A stretch of 64,000 nucleotides of DNA from assembly GCA_004352715.1 (NCBI GenBank), contig SCFE01000012.1, positions 1,886,655-1,950,654 on the forward strand. The letters run 5' to 3'. Below are positions 36,937 through 49,632 of the stretch, piece after piece; position 1 is the first letter of the stretch, and the number at the start of each line of letters is the position of its first letter. The notes under the pieces were generated by a model, which worked only from the letters and a program-made list of their open reading frames with translations, was not told the DNA's origin and did not search any database. This DNA comes from Hofstenia miamia. Taxonomy: Eukaryota > Xenacoelomorpha > Acoela. Both the position numbers and the translations under genes were made by a program.

Positions 36937-38026
36937 TGTAACATCCTCTACCATTCATTATCACTGTTTGTCTAATTTAGTTCTACATTCCAGACTGCTT
37001 GACTTGTTGTTTCAAATAACTTAAATAAACTAGAATTAACCATTCACTATTTAGGTGAGGAAGCCATGCAGAAAGTGTAATGATCTGCTAATTGGCATCT
37101 GCCTGAAGCTGATCTCCATATCCAGTTCCACTATTCCATCCAATGGTTGAGTGCCACTTCTCAGCTCAATTGATACAGTTTATGTGTACCCTACTTTAGC
37201 TCAGTTCATATTCAAGGCATGGCACAACTCAACTTAAACTCTATTTTGTGAAAGTGTTATATCTATTTGCAACCTGACTTGTCACTAGTTGTTCATTAAT
37301 TATTACATGTAGCCATTACCAAAACATATTGGCTTAATTAAATATAATTAGTTTGAACAATTTCCTAACTTACATTTATAGTTTACTACATGTACAGTCA
37401 TTTATTGGTCGATTATAAGTCATGAATTTAGATCTAAAATAGTATTAGTATAATTCCTTGGTTTCTGTCTTCCAACTGTTTGCTGATGATTAATTATTTT
37501 AATACATGCAGTAGTGAAATGCTAGTCAGCTAATTGAGAGAAAACCCCTATACCTAACCTATGTGCACTTTTGTGATCTGGCACAGAGACCCTAGAATCG
37601 TTCCCTGTGATGTATCCAGACCACTACTAAACACCACTCAATTAGCTCGACATCATATTAAATAAGCAAACTGTTAATATGAAACAAAATAAGAATTCCA
37701 AATAAAATTCTTTATCAAACTCTTACAATGGTTTTCAATCTATTTATAGTATTTCCAAAAGAAGTACCTGTTGATTCAAATTTGAACTTCTGCCAAGATG
37801 GCGGCTGAAAATAATGAAAGCGTCATTTAGTCAAAAAGTATTTTTATTGGCAGATACAAATATCTCTTTTTTGACACATGTTGTTTTTTAGTTGCATATT
37901 ACAAATATATCTTAAATAATTTTAATTGATTTGATTACAATATTTTTTAATCATTCTTCTTCAACTTTAGTCCCCTCTGCTCAATGCTTTGCAGCTTATT
38001 TGAGATTTTGTTTGGATGGTGCTACA
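36937..38026 (-). mobile_element. Solo LTR (1090 bp) with 4-bp target duplication ACAT
   Basis: Starts tgtaacatcctctacc and ends ggatggtgctaca, homologous to the copy B LTR along its whole length (for example ggcatctgcctgaag and cactactaaacac in both). ACAT precedes it at 36933-36936 and follows it at 38027-38030, a typical gypsy target duplication. There is no internal region, so it is a solo LTR left by LTR-LTR recombination. It lies inside the integrase of copy C, in opposite orientation. Confidence 0.88.
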
Positions 38027-38991
38027 ACATCATCAACCAAACAGCATGAACTGTTGCCAAAGTAATACTACACACATGGATCATCCATTTTGGTCCTATG
38101 ACTACACAAATATCTGATAGAGGTACCCAATTTGAAGGCTCTCTCACACAAGAACTGCAACAACAGCTTGACATCTTGCATGAGCATGCTGCACCATACC
38201 ATCAGCAAAGCAATGGCATAGTAGAATGACTAAACAAATCTTTAAATAAACTAATTCATATAGCTACTTCCAGAGTTGGAGAGAAATACTTGAGATACAT
38301 ACTTCCCCATATTGAAAACTTTTACAACACTAGTGTTCACTCCACAACTGGTCTTACACCCGACTAATACACCACTAGCAATAATGTATAAACATAAAAA
38401 CCACTACCTATAAATGCTTACATCAAAGACTTGATATAACAACTCCAGGAAATACATGAAACCATTTGCATATTCAATAAGAAAAGTTCAGTATACCAAA
38501 TATGCAATTACAACAAAGATGTAAATGGCCACCCACACCAAGTCAGTGATAAAGTTTACTCTTTTACACCAGTACAAACTACTGATGACAAACAAATACA
38601 TAAACTTGCAACATCTTGGACAGGTCCACACACAATTATTAAAGTGTTAGGCTATCATAACTACAATTTAGACAATGGTACAACAAGAAATTTCCAATCT
38701 TTTTGTAGAACAATTAAAGACATAGAACATACAACAATCAACAACAACCATGAATTTCTAATCATAAATAATGACAACAATAATTTTACACTAATACCTG
38801 AGCTAGATGATGTCCATGAGGATTTGTTTGATGAACCTGTGAAATTTCCTTATATACCCAATCTGCAAAAATTCAAACCTTGCCTAAATGCAAAGTACAC
38901 AATTAATCTCACAGATTGGTATCTCAATCTTAACATTCTTTTTAGTTCTCAATCACATGAAGTGAATACTGTTGAAACATTCCAGCAGTGA
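38027..38991 (+). pseudogene. Copy C: integrase core and C-terminal GPY-like domain
   Basis: Resumes in the same frame as before the solo LTR. The second catalytic Asp is in ISDRGTQFEG (38116) and the catalytic Glu in NGIVE (38224), 35 residues apart: D-D-35-E. YHQQSNG precedes the Glu, as is usual. Later SWTGPHTIIKVLGYHNYNLD is a GPY/F-like integrase C-terminus. Stops include TGA right after the Glu and a cluster of TAAs near 38365-38440. The last part (38644-38991) is open and ends at a TGA. Confidence 0.82.
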
Positions 38992-39070
38992 GAGCAGCAC
39001 TCCTCACACCTCCAATTGTCATCACAGAATCAAACACTCACACTGAATTAGGAGTCCACCCTCACATCTG

Positions 39071-40472
39071 TTGCAGAGGTTGGATGCCTGTGGAAACTAC
39101 ACACCTAGTTCAGGAGCAATGACCCAATTGCTACCAATGCATTCACATGTTGGAGCATTGAACCCTTCATCCTCCCCATGGTACAGCATGGAGAGTGAAG
39201 GCATTTTGAGTGGTCATTTAACCTTGCTGAGCACCTACCCATGGTACAGTTCAGGTAGCCATCTCACAGAGGCGTCTGATATGGACATTGAACATTCCAC
39301 AAAATGCAAATTAGAGACCAGTATAACAGAGGAGACAGTGTTACAACCATTGGTATTACCTTAATTTAAAAAGCATCAACATTACTCACACACCCCCTAA
39401 GGTCTGTATCTTCACAGAGATCTGCATCTCAGAAATGATGATTGGAATGTCAACAGCAACATCATGCTCATCTCTCACATGTTGGCACTGAGACACTACA
39501 TCCTTACTTCATTGCAACCAGAACTGCATTTTACATTACTGAATCTCAGTTACCTCTGGAGACAAAACTGTTCATAAACAAACAATTGGATACTCCTAAT
39601 CACCTAATCACAAAGTTAGTTGTTCTGTTTTACCTTATCTCATAGATGCAGAAAACCATCCAGCTATTAATACTCTTATCTTTTATATGCATGAGATGCA
39701 TGAAGAAATAAACTAATCCTATTACCACAGTACTATTAATACTACCTTTGATGCAGAATTTCATATTACCAATCTCCATCATTTTCCTTAATTACAAGGG
39801 TACTTTGATTATGCAATCAGAAGTTCATCTTTCTCTTGAAAACTTAGTTGTTATTTATTTTATCAAAACTGATGAACTATCAGATACCAAACTTATAGAG
39901 AAAATATCTTTAGCTTATAAACTTGCTAAAGCCTTTAAAATCAAGCTTACTATTGCTATTTTGAATAACACTCAATCTAGCTTAGTTGGAGCTGAACTAT
40001 TTGAACTTGAACTTATTATGGATAATTTCTTTATTCTCCATCCTACTAACTTTGGCATTTTTAGCTTACCAGATTACAATTCTTCCCTGCAGAATTTATT
40101 CATATTAATTTGTATTTACACTGAATGTGCCCCTGACAACAAATTATGGTTGACAAACATTTAGCAGTAGACATCATATTCCTGGCTCAATCTTACAAAT
40201 TAATCACCAGAAAACATACTCCTGCTAACATTACCAATATACATGTCAGCTTTGCTTTTACTCAATCTGTAAACACTTTAAATGACATTGCTTCTATTTG
40301 GACTAACATCAAATCTGATCATCCAACAGAAAACAACTGGCATTGCATTAGAATCTCATCACCTTCTGGGAAATACCACTATTCTACAGAAAGACTATTG
40401 CAAAATATAGAACAAAGCCTTACAGGTCAGGATCACACTGATTTCAAAAAAGCTTTCTTCAAGGAACCATGA
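39071..40472 (+). pseudogene. Copy C: unrecognised coding remnants downstream of integrase, part 1
   Basis: Open segments at 39071-39364, 39442-39645, 39748-40164 and 40146-40472 have codon-like composition, but in different frames. The first is Ser/Pro/His-rich. The third (138 residues) is a hydrophobic-patterned globular-looking sequence with KLTIAILNN. The fourth contains NNWHCIRISSPSG. No signal peptide, long membrane helix or furin-like site is evident, so an envelope protein is not supported. I do not recognise a family. Their position after integrase suggests an accessory ORF of this retroelement. Confidence 0.4.
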
Positions 40473-40617
40473 GCAGCAGATGTTAATTCCAAATCAGCAC
40501 TATGGTTAATTGCGATATATCTAACTGAAGACTCCATATTAGAATTTCTAATATCTCACAAAACTTAGGACTCCATCTGAAAATGCAAATACTATGAAAT
40601 CTCCATTGTTCCTATTG

Positions 40618-41500
40618 TGACATAATTGATCAAGATATTGTGTGTAGTAAAGATGAGAGAAGTAATGGATGAAACTAAGACTAGAAACATAATAAAGATT
40701 ATAATAATTAATATGTAAAACACATGATATGATTGATTATTTAATTTTGTAAATTGTTTTGTGTAGTTATATTTAAATTATGCTTGACAGTATTTGACAA
40801 AACAACAGATGGCCAAACAGCATACTCTAATTAATGCTGATGCTGTGTAATTAATAGCAGAAATATAAAGTGAGGGAAAACTGTCAACAAGAGCAATTAA
40901 ACAGGTACTAGTTGAATGTTTGCTTATTTACTATGAAGTGCTATAAATATACTGGAAATGATATTATTACTGATGAACAAATTTTGTTCAGATTTACTTT
41001 TTCTCTTGTCAGGTTATTTTATATTCTAATGGAAAGCTAAATGTTCAAGCACTGGGGGTAATTGTATGGTGGTTCCCACATCTGTTTAAAGGTATGCTGG
41101 AGCATCCTCCTAATAGCCATTCCACAGCAGGGAGGGCAACAGCTGTAGTTACCTTTCCAGTGCTTATAGGTTATGAATAGGTATAGGGGTTTTTCACTGT
41201 TATAGCTTTCCTGTTCTCAGTTGCTTGCCAATTATTATGATTACAATTAATAAGTTCTACATGATGTCTTTCCTATCAATGAACTTCAGTCAGTTATGGT
41301 GTTATCTTACAATTGGTGATTTAGTATTAAAGTTATTTTGATCATATTTTTATATTACATTCATTCTCAATTTACTAGTTGAATAGGTTGCTCATTGTTT
41401 CTTACTGTAGACCTTTGGCCAACTACCACATCCACTTTATTGCTGGTGGCATTGATTGCTTACATGTACAAAGGGCTATTATTTATTACTATACATGTAG
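40618..41500 (+). repeat. Diverged LTR-like, non-coding block inside copy C
   Basis: No coding. The text aggtataggggttttt near 41176 is complementary to aaaacccctataccta in both B-type LTRs, so a distant LTR in + orientation may lie here. A TG start at 40618 is possible, but I could not define either end. Confidence 0.3.
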
Positions 41501-41549
41501 GGCTATTATATGTAAGGCTTGATAACAAGCTTAAGCATCCAGGTTGTGA

Positions 41550-43846
41550 TTGATCCTCTTTACAATTCCATAATAACAAAAACAATCAATACACTAAATT
41601 CTTAAGTAGTTACAAATTCCATCACACTGAGTTCACTATTCACACACTAATTCCTATGATGGTTTCCACTATGGAGATGAAGCTGAATTGGTAGATGCAA
41701 CTGATTGGTGTACCTCTGGAGCTGCATGGCAAACCTTCAAGTGTTGATCCTGTCTTCCATTCTCTACTTGTCACCTAAATGATTTGTAAAAAGTTATGCA
41801 GTTAGAGAAGCTAACAGGTATAAATTAAGTTAATAAAACAAACACTCATCATGAAGGAGAGAAATAGGAGAGTGTCAAACCTACTTAAAGTGTTAACTAA
41901 GAAAAGTAATAAATTGCTATGAATTCAATATGAAAAGTAGATTGGCATGATTCTACACTATCTCTGTGTAATTAAAGAATTTGCTTTTTTACAGAATTTC
42001 CCTACTTATGTCACCTCAAGGGAAGCAAGCAACACTTGCTAATCTTTTTGTATTATTTATAAGAAAAACCCTCTCAGCTCCTTAACAATAACACTCATTA
42101 GCAATAAATTGGCTATTGCAACAAGAGATATACATATGCTATCAGACACTTGTTAGAAATATATGTGGGGAGCAACCTATGATACAAAACTGTATTCTCT
42201 CTTGGATACTTACACACTGCTGTCATTGACCCATCTCATTCATTGCCAACAGTATTCAACATTCAATTACTACAAAAAAATCTAGCATGTATCTCTTGGT
42301 TATTAAAAATGAAATTCTCTTTAATTACCACAGTACATATTACCCTGAAAGCTCATACAACACATTAACAACTACTTTGAAATATCAAAAAGATGGTGCA
42401 AAACATATTCTGATAGAAATACTAGAACAATCAATCCAGTTACCACAGCAACTGCAAATTAATGAGGATATCATGTTATCTACTGAGTTACCTCTAACCC
42501 CACACCACCAAACTATCATTAAAGAGAACAATCTCGCAAAATTAGGCGCCAAAATACTACCACCACAACCTGAGTGGAGCAAAACAGATGCATCCACTTA
42601 TCTCATACATGTTATGAAAGCCACTCCTGTCAATGCAACCATTGTAGATTGCTAATACAATGTCATAAAGGAAACTGATAATATCTTGTACATGAAAACT
42701 TGTATTACAGAAGCATGATCTAAGGCTGATATCACTCTCCTACTTGAGCCACGCACACAACTAGCATTCAATTTCAAATGTTCAACCTCCAAACTTGTAT
42801 TATCAGATACTACAATTGAACATATCTGTCCTCATTACAGCTCTGATACCCTATGGAAACACATAGCTCATGCACAGATGAACTATCCTGTTACCATAGG
42901 TATCACCAAATTGGACATCACTCTGACTACTGATATCTCTGTGGAAGAGGCAATTGAAATAGAAAACAATTACTGTATCCCCATCCCACTCATCTACACC
43001 ACTATTATACAACCAGCATGGAGATCAGCTCACAAGAAAACACATTGTGTACACATTCCACTACCCAAAAAGGACCAGTACATTAACAACCTAGTTGATC
43101 TCATTAAAATGTTATACTTGGAAAAATACAAGCAGAGCCAACAAAAATTGATCAGAAATGATGAGACCTCATGCCTCTACACTGTTGGTCACATAACATT
43201 AGAGTATGTCTTCATAAATGGTAAACCTGTAGCTGATCAAATCAATCACTTCAAACATTCCCTCTCCAAGCTTCTGTATAAAATTGTTATCTTATTTTCT
43301 GAAATGAACAACCTCCTCTTGACACACTTAAGCAATGCTTAAATACTATGATGTTACAAAACACATTGAAATTATGACAATGATTTGAGCCAAAATTAAT
43401 TATTCTGATTTCCTTACAGAGGAGATACTCAATGAACACATATTGATTTATTTTGATGAGGTTAAATCACATACTAATCTATATTCATTCTTTTAATTAT
43501 TATTTTATCCAGTTACTACAATCAAGGAAGATGAAGCTCACACTTCTAACATTGATGCTCACATGACACTACTCATACCTTTAAAAGGATTATGTCTCTA
43601 CTACAAGTTTTACAATATCTTTACCAGAAAAATCAATTCAGTGTGGAATGCCTTACTACAAGAATGCTCAACCCAAAGTTTTACAAATTTACTAAAACTC
43701 TGACAACAGAATTGAAATTGATTTGCTATGCAACTCACTCAACTGAATTCTCTGATATCTTATCTTGGAGTGATCCATGTGCTATCTCACTGTTACAATA
43801 CACTCAACAACTCACACAACCAGACATTGTTGAACTAGTGGATTAA
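41550..43846 (+). pseudogene. Copy C: unrecognised coding remnants downstream of integrase, part 2
   Basis: The segments 42287-42655, 42878-43342 and 43592-43846 share one frame; the first two are joined with just a TAA at 42653 and a TGA near 42717 between them, giving a former ORF of at least 350 codons. Another frame at 43390-43706 is also open. Features include KKTHCVHIPLPKKDQY and NGKPVADQINHFKHSLSKLL. No catalytic motif or membrane segment is recognised. The ORF ends just before a polypurine tract and an LTR, so it belongs to a retroelement. The weak parallel between HCVHIPLP here and HCIRISSP at 40340 may mean repeated domains. Confidence 0.4.
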
Positions 43847-43855
43847 AAATAGCCC

Positions 43856-43866
43856 AGCTTAGGGGG
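43856..43866 (+). promoter_or_regulatory. Polypurine tract before an LTR
   Basis: The sequence agcttaggggg sits directly before TGTGGCA. A G-run at this place primes plus-strand DNA synthesis in LTR elements. Confidence 0.55.
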
Positions 43867-44690
43867 TGTGGCAACAACTGCTGTCTTTACAAACATTTTA
43901 TTATTTGGTAATTCGAAACTAATAAATACTAAATTGTACAATATTTACAATAATTTGTAATTGTCTCAATTGACATATTAAGTGTTAGACAATCTGTGCT
44001 ATTTTTGAATGTTTAATTTTCTACTGTGCAGTATTTCTGATATTAGTTTATTACCATGCAAAAGGTTAATATGGCACCTGCTAGTGTTTACACACAGTTC
44101 ACAGTATGCTTTAGTGCTACTTTTTGTTTATACAATACTTGTTTTTCAGTTTAAATACTTCACTTTTTGTTAGAAAATTTTAATAGATTTTACTTAACCT
44201 TTGTTTCTAGTTGTGTATGTAATTTCTTTAAAGTGCTTTTCTAAATTATCTGATTGTTGCCTTGTTCAGTTACAGCTTTACAAATTAATCACTACAGCAC
44301 TTTGGCAGGTCTAGGTACAGGGTTTTACACAACTGCTTGTTGTTTATCATGTTTATTATATTTTATTGCAGTACCTAAATTGCACAAGCTGAGGCTTGCA
44401 CTAAGTTTAGGCATACAATCATGTAGGATACACTTTGCACTCAAGAACTTATAGGGCTTCTCTCTCTCATTATTTAAATTAGAGCTCTTGTCTAATGTGA
44501 ATCTTTCTATTAAGGTTCTCTGAATCAGGTCAGCCAAGTGTTGCCATGTACCCTTCTCTTACCTGATCTCCCAGTTACATTTAACTTTTACCAGGGATAG
44601 GCTCATTTAGCTCTGGAGTCAGGCTGATAATTACTGAGACATCAACAAATCCTGGTTCTTATCAATGCAGATTTCCATGCTGATGCCGCA
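43867..44690 (+). mobile_element. Probable 3' LTR of copy C or a nested relative (824 bp)
   Basis: Begins TGTGGCAACAACTG after the polypurine tract. A good candidate end is gatgccgca at 44690, where TGCCGCA mirrors TGTGGCA at six of seven bases. It is non-coding inside. No second copy is visible in the window, so the right border is tentative. Confidence 0.5.
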
Positions 44691-46878
44691 ATAATTGTAT
44701 TTTTAGGTGAAAAATCCTGTCTTATGCAATTTATAAGTTGAAATGCTTATGTAATATGTAGTGCTTGCTTAACAGAATTATAGATTGGCAAACTCGTAGA
44801 TTTAACACTTATGTCACTGCCTGGTAACAATGAGTGAGGTTGGCAACCTCATGAAACCTCTACTGCTAAGCAGCTAATACTCTTAGAAAGAGGGGGACAA
44901 TGAATCTGTTGATTTGTTTTTATGATATTCATTATTCAATATTTAAAATGTGAATTTTAATTTTACTTGATGAATTCAATTAGACCAACACTTCTTGAAT
45001 ACTAATGAAGTTCGACACATTTAAGAATTCTTTATTCTGTGATTATTGATAATATCTAACAAATCTAGCATATTTTATATAACATTTCTATTTTTGTAAG
45101 TACATAATTCATTGTACAATAATTTACTAAATATAAACATCAATAGTGTAGCATAATCCTTAAATTAACAAACTTAGAAGATGACAGAAAGAAATAAATA
45201 AAAAAGAAGAAGACATTTGTTAATTAGAATGATGGCCCTTCATGATTTTTGATGTTATTAATTGTATGGACAAATACTTATCGCCAAATATGTTTGACAA
45301 AAATCTGAGGACGATTTGCGTCTGTTAATTTTAGCGAAACCATGCAGAAGATATAGCGTGGGAAATAAAATCATAGGCGACAGGTACTTGTTTTGATTAT
45401 GAAAATTATGAAAACATATTTACATTTTTTATAAATAGAGATATTTTGTAGAATAGTGCTACGCGGACAAAATAAACATTATTACGGATTAAAAAACTAT
45501 GAAATGCAATAAAATGCATAAAAAGTTTAAGAAATAATTGGTATAGGCCGATAACGTTACATAACCATATTCGTAAGACGCGACAGCACGGGTATTTATA
45601 ATAAACAAATATATATATGACTTTAAAATGTCCAAATTTAAAAGTATAACTGAAAAATAGTTAAATTTACAACTTCAAACTTAAAAAATACGTTTTCAAT
45701 GAGCCCTAGTGGAGTTCTATGGGTGGTTATTTTTCAGATAAAAGATGTCGAAGGTGCAGAATAGTGCCACGCGGACAAAATAAACACAATTAGAGGGGGC
45801 GATATATTGGAATAGATGACTACGATTTTTTCAATATTTTTTACGTCACTAGTTTTTTATTATTGAAGCAAATGCTAAATATATTTATGCAAATCTATAC
45901 ATTTTTAGTGTCAATCAAGTCCTTCTTGAGATTTTTAAATAAATTGGAACCTTCAGAGAATTTGTTCTACCGATTAGTATTTAATTCCATGTTTTATTTA
46001 CCGAATTTATAGCAAATAATGTTATAAATATATTTTAAATAGTGCGGATGTACAGTATTGCTTGGGTGCAATTAACATTGGACTGTCGATTATTGAAAAT
46101 TCAAAATAATTTTCTCATTTTGTGCAAATTGATTCAAAATGAAAAATCGCCTTTTAGTCTACGTTTGTATCTTTGCTTATATAGTGTCGGTTAACGGTTT
46201 CTTCATAAAGCAATAGTTAACATCAGGGTCATTTCACTTGTTTTGCACTTAACAGCATGTATTTCATCTTCTCACAATTCTAATGCAATTGATTTGGCAA
46301 TTTTATCAATTAACGGGTTTTGCAACTATGTTTTACTCAACAAATTATCATTAATTAGTAGACTTAATGAAGTATCTCTTTTTGAAATTTAAATCTGTTG
46401 ATTGTTCTGTTGTAATTAACATTTTGATTACAGAGGTGCAATAGCCTAAAGAGATTGATTCAATTCAGATGCTTTTAATTACGTGAGCAATCAAGACAAA
46501 AACTTCTTAAAGGAGCGGCAAAAAAATTTTACATGTGTGATATTTTAGAAACTTTATTTTGTTGAAAAAATATTTCATTTCAAACAATTTCTTTTTTATG
46601 GAAACTTAATCATTTAATTGAAAGAGATCTTATTTTCCAAGGATATACCGCATTTCAAATGGAAGTAAATTTGAAAATAACACTATTATTGTCCAGATAT
46701 TAATCAAAGATTTAATCTGGCTTAAAGAATTAAAGATTTTTTATAACGAGCTAGAACAAATTTTTATTAACCAGAAATGACTTGTGTGTTTTATGTATTC
46801 TTAATAGTACAATTTTCATGTATACATTTATATAAATTAGAAAAAAAATTGATAAATGTATTTCATGCAGTAAATATA

Positions 46879-47761
46879 CAGTCACCTCTCGCGAATCTGC
46901 GCATATTGAATCCACGGCAAAAGTGCGCAATTAAACGGAGGTGCGCAGATTCGCGGAGGCCATATTGTTTGTTTGTTTATTTGCTTTAGGAACTTTGCCA
47001 TGTCATTGTAGATCTAAATTTGATTGCACTAATCATTGTTTATTTATTTAGTGGTGCAGTTATCATAATTGTAAGTCATTTAAGTTAGTTTTAAATAAAT
47101 ATAATAGCGGTTTAAAGTTAACTGATTATGTCAGGCAAAGGTAATGCGAAATTAACTGTGAAGCGAAAGTTTAGTAAAAAGGACAGAAATACTTAGATGT
47201 CATGTTTATTTTGATTGGTAGTCAATTTCTTGCTTTAAAAGCCTTTTTCTTTATCACTACTATCATGTTTTTCTTTTTATATTGTTCAGATATGTTGAGT
47301 AGCACTGACAGTTAAAATTATGTTTCTTTAAGCAACAGCAGCTTGACTTGTTCTAAGCTTTTGCTTTTGAATGACTGGTGCCTTTTCAAGAGCTAAAAAA
47401 TTTATACAAAACAAGCATTTGAATGATATGAGAAATCTTAAAATTTTGATTAAAAACTAAAAAGGACAGAAATACTTAGATGTCATGTTTATTTTGATTG
47501 GTAGTCAATTTCTTTTTATATTGTTCAGATATGTTGAGTAGCACTGACAGTTAAAATTATGTTTCTTTAAGCAACAGCAGCTTTTGAATGACTGGTGCCT
47601 TTTCAAGAGCTAAAAAATTTATACAAAACAAGCATTTGAATGATATGAGAAATCTTAAAATTTTGATTAAAAACTTGAATGCAGAAAAAATCGTGAAAAA
47701 AATGCGCAATTAAACGGAGGTGCGCATTTAAACGGGTGCGCAGATTCGCGAGAGGTTACTG
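46879..47761. mobile_element. Pogo/Tigger-type MITE (883 bp) with TA target duplication
   Basis: Left end CAGTCACCTCTCGCGAATCT; right end is its inverse (gattcgcgagaggttactg), with TA on both sides (46877-46878, 47762-47763). A CAGT..CCTC start with TA duplication is typical of pogo/Tigger in Tc1/mariner. Subterminal units tgcgcaattaaacggaggtg occur near both ends. An internal segment of about 200 bp (aaaggacagaaatacttaga onward) is repeated at 47176 and 47460. A tiny ORF at 47126 may be a transposase remnant. Confidence 0.8.
47126..47197 (+). pseudogene. Possible N-terminal remnant of a Tigger-like transposase
   Basis: Twenty-three codons, MSGKGNAKLTVKRKFSKKDR and then NT and a stop, inside the MITE at 46879-47761. 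Tigger/CENP-B-type proteins often start with M-S-x-K-R and a basic stretch. Too short for certainty. Confidence 0.3.
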
Positions 47762-48275
47762 TACGTTCTAATACATTTAGCACAATGCTAAAATACATTT
47801 TAAATTTATTTAAATCAAATATTACTATGATATTCGGAATTTCGATTTGATAAAACTAGTATATTCAATCAACTCACCATGGATACTTGCAAGGTATGTG
47901 CAAGGACTACTGGCGATATTTAAACGAGTATAACACATTGAATAATCAAAATTAACAGATTTATATTTTTGCCAAAATGTATTTAGAAATTTCACTTAAA
48001 GTAAGGACTTGATTTAAACTAAACACGTCTAGATTTGCATTAATATACTTTTTTGTTTAATATTAGGTACTAATTTTATGAATTTCAAGTTTTTTGTGCT
48101 ATTGTCCTTAAAAAATTACCGCGTGCTACGAATTTGGTTTAATCATGCAAAGTTATCGGTCTACATCTATTCTTTTTAAAACTTTTTATGTATAATATTG
48201 CTTTTCTCATCGTTTTTACCCTATAGTAGTGTTTATTTTGTCCGCGTGTGTGCCCTCAGCCGCTAAATAAAGTCA

Positions 48276-48302
48276 GTTATTATTATTATTATTATTATTA
48301 TA
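48276..48302. repeat. (TTA)n microsatellite between two head-to-head inverted-repeat tips
   Basis: About nine TTA units lie exactly between the - tip (48248) and the + tip (48323) of the large repeat family. Confidence 0.85.
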
Positions 48303-48879
48303 GTGCCAAGCGGTAGCACGCAGAGCACGCGAACAAAATAAACACTATTATAGGGTAGAAAACTATAAAGAAATGCAATAAAATACATAGAAGTATTTAA
48401 AATATTTGATATAGACCGATAAATTAACCAAATTCGTAGCACGTGGTATATATTTAGGGACAATAGCACAAAACCTCGAATTCGAAGAAAGTGTTATCTA
48501 TTATTAAACAAATTGCAAAATATAAATGTATATTTATGCATATCTATGCATTACAATTCCCAAATAGTTTTTGGTAAAAATAAATCTATATTAATTTCTA
48601 TTCAATGTGTTTTACTCGTATTATTATAACAACTAATATATACGCTTTGTAAAGTTCATAATTTATTGAGGAAGTTTTTGTGTATAAATATAGAGTAATA
48701 CTTGATTAAATTTTTATGAACATTTACATCGTTATTTTTTGTGTTAAGAATTTTCACATTAAGAACATTTATCATGAATTCTAGTCCCTGTTCGATTGAT
48801 TGAAGCCCACCTTAGAGTTGTATCATGCAACTTTAATGAGTTTGCAACAATTGTATTACAATAGAACTTTATTTTCAGC

Positions 48880-48880
48880 C

Positions 48881-48908
<28 letters not shown>
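48880..48908. repeat. (TA)n microsatellite
   Basis: Alternating TA before a third copy of the right-arm sequence. Confidence 0.9.
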
Positions 48909-48911
<3 letters not shown>

Positions 48912-49359
48912 AAATATCTCATTTATGGTATCTTGTACAAATGTGGATTGCCCTCATTATTTAAAGCAATGGCTACCTCTGTAAAAAATATCTGAATTGA
49001 ATCAATCTCCTTAGACTATTGCACTTCTTTGTGGAAAGTGTTGATTAAAACACAATAACCAAGCTAGTTAAATGTCAAAACGAGATCTACTAAGCAATGA
49101 GGATTTGTTTAGTAAATCATAAACGGGGCTGTAGTCAAGGGCTAAATATTTTTAAAACCTCACTTAACCGCGTTTCCAAACATAAATCTTTGAAATTACG
49201 CAGGGTGGTGTCTCCGAATTTACCTACCCCCATGGTAAATATATTAAAGTTCGAGTGAATACTGCAGGAGCAATGGCCAAAAAAAATAGGTTTTTTGGGG
49301 AAAAAGTGCGATTCCCGCTAATTGCCGTAGAAATTTCGGACTGTTTCCCGCCAAATGCA

Positions 49360-49632
49360 AGGTTTTTGCATTTTCCATAGCAAAAAGCGGGAAATATATA
49401 TATATATATATAATGTCCCATATTTCGTGATATGTTTCAACTTGGGAATTCAAAATATTAATGTTCNNNNNNNNNNNNNNNNNNNNNNNNNNNNNNNNNN
49501 NNNNNNNNNNNNNNNNNNNNNNNNNAGGTTTTTGCATTTTCCATAGCAAAAAGCGGGAAATATATATATATATATATAATGTCCCATATTTCGTGATATG
49601 TTTCAACTTGGGAATTCAAAATATTAATGTTC
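49360..49632 (+). repeat. 107-bp block repeated around a 59-N gap (assembly artefact)
   Basis: Positions 49360-49466 and 49526-49632 are identical by eye, including the internal TA tract and the ending attaatgttc. Contig ends that should overlap were left apart. Confidence 0.85.

Noticed and set aside
39748-43846. Envelope-like gene of an endogenous retrovirus
   Set aside because: No signal peptide, cleavage site, fusion peptide or transmembrane anchor could be seen, so I left these as unrecognised ORFs.
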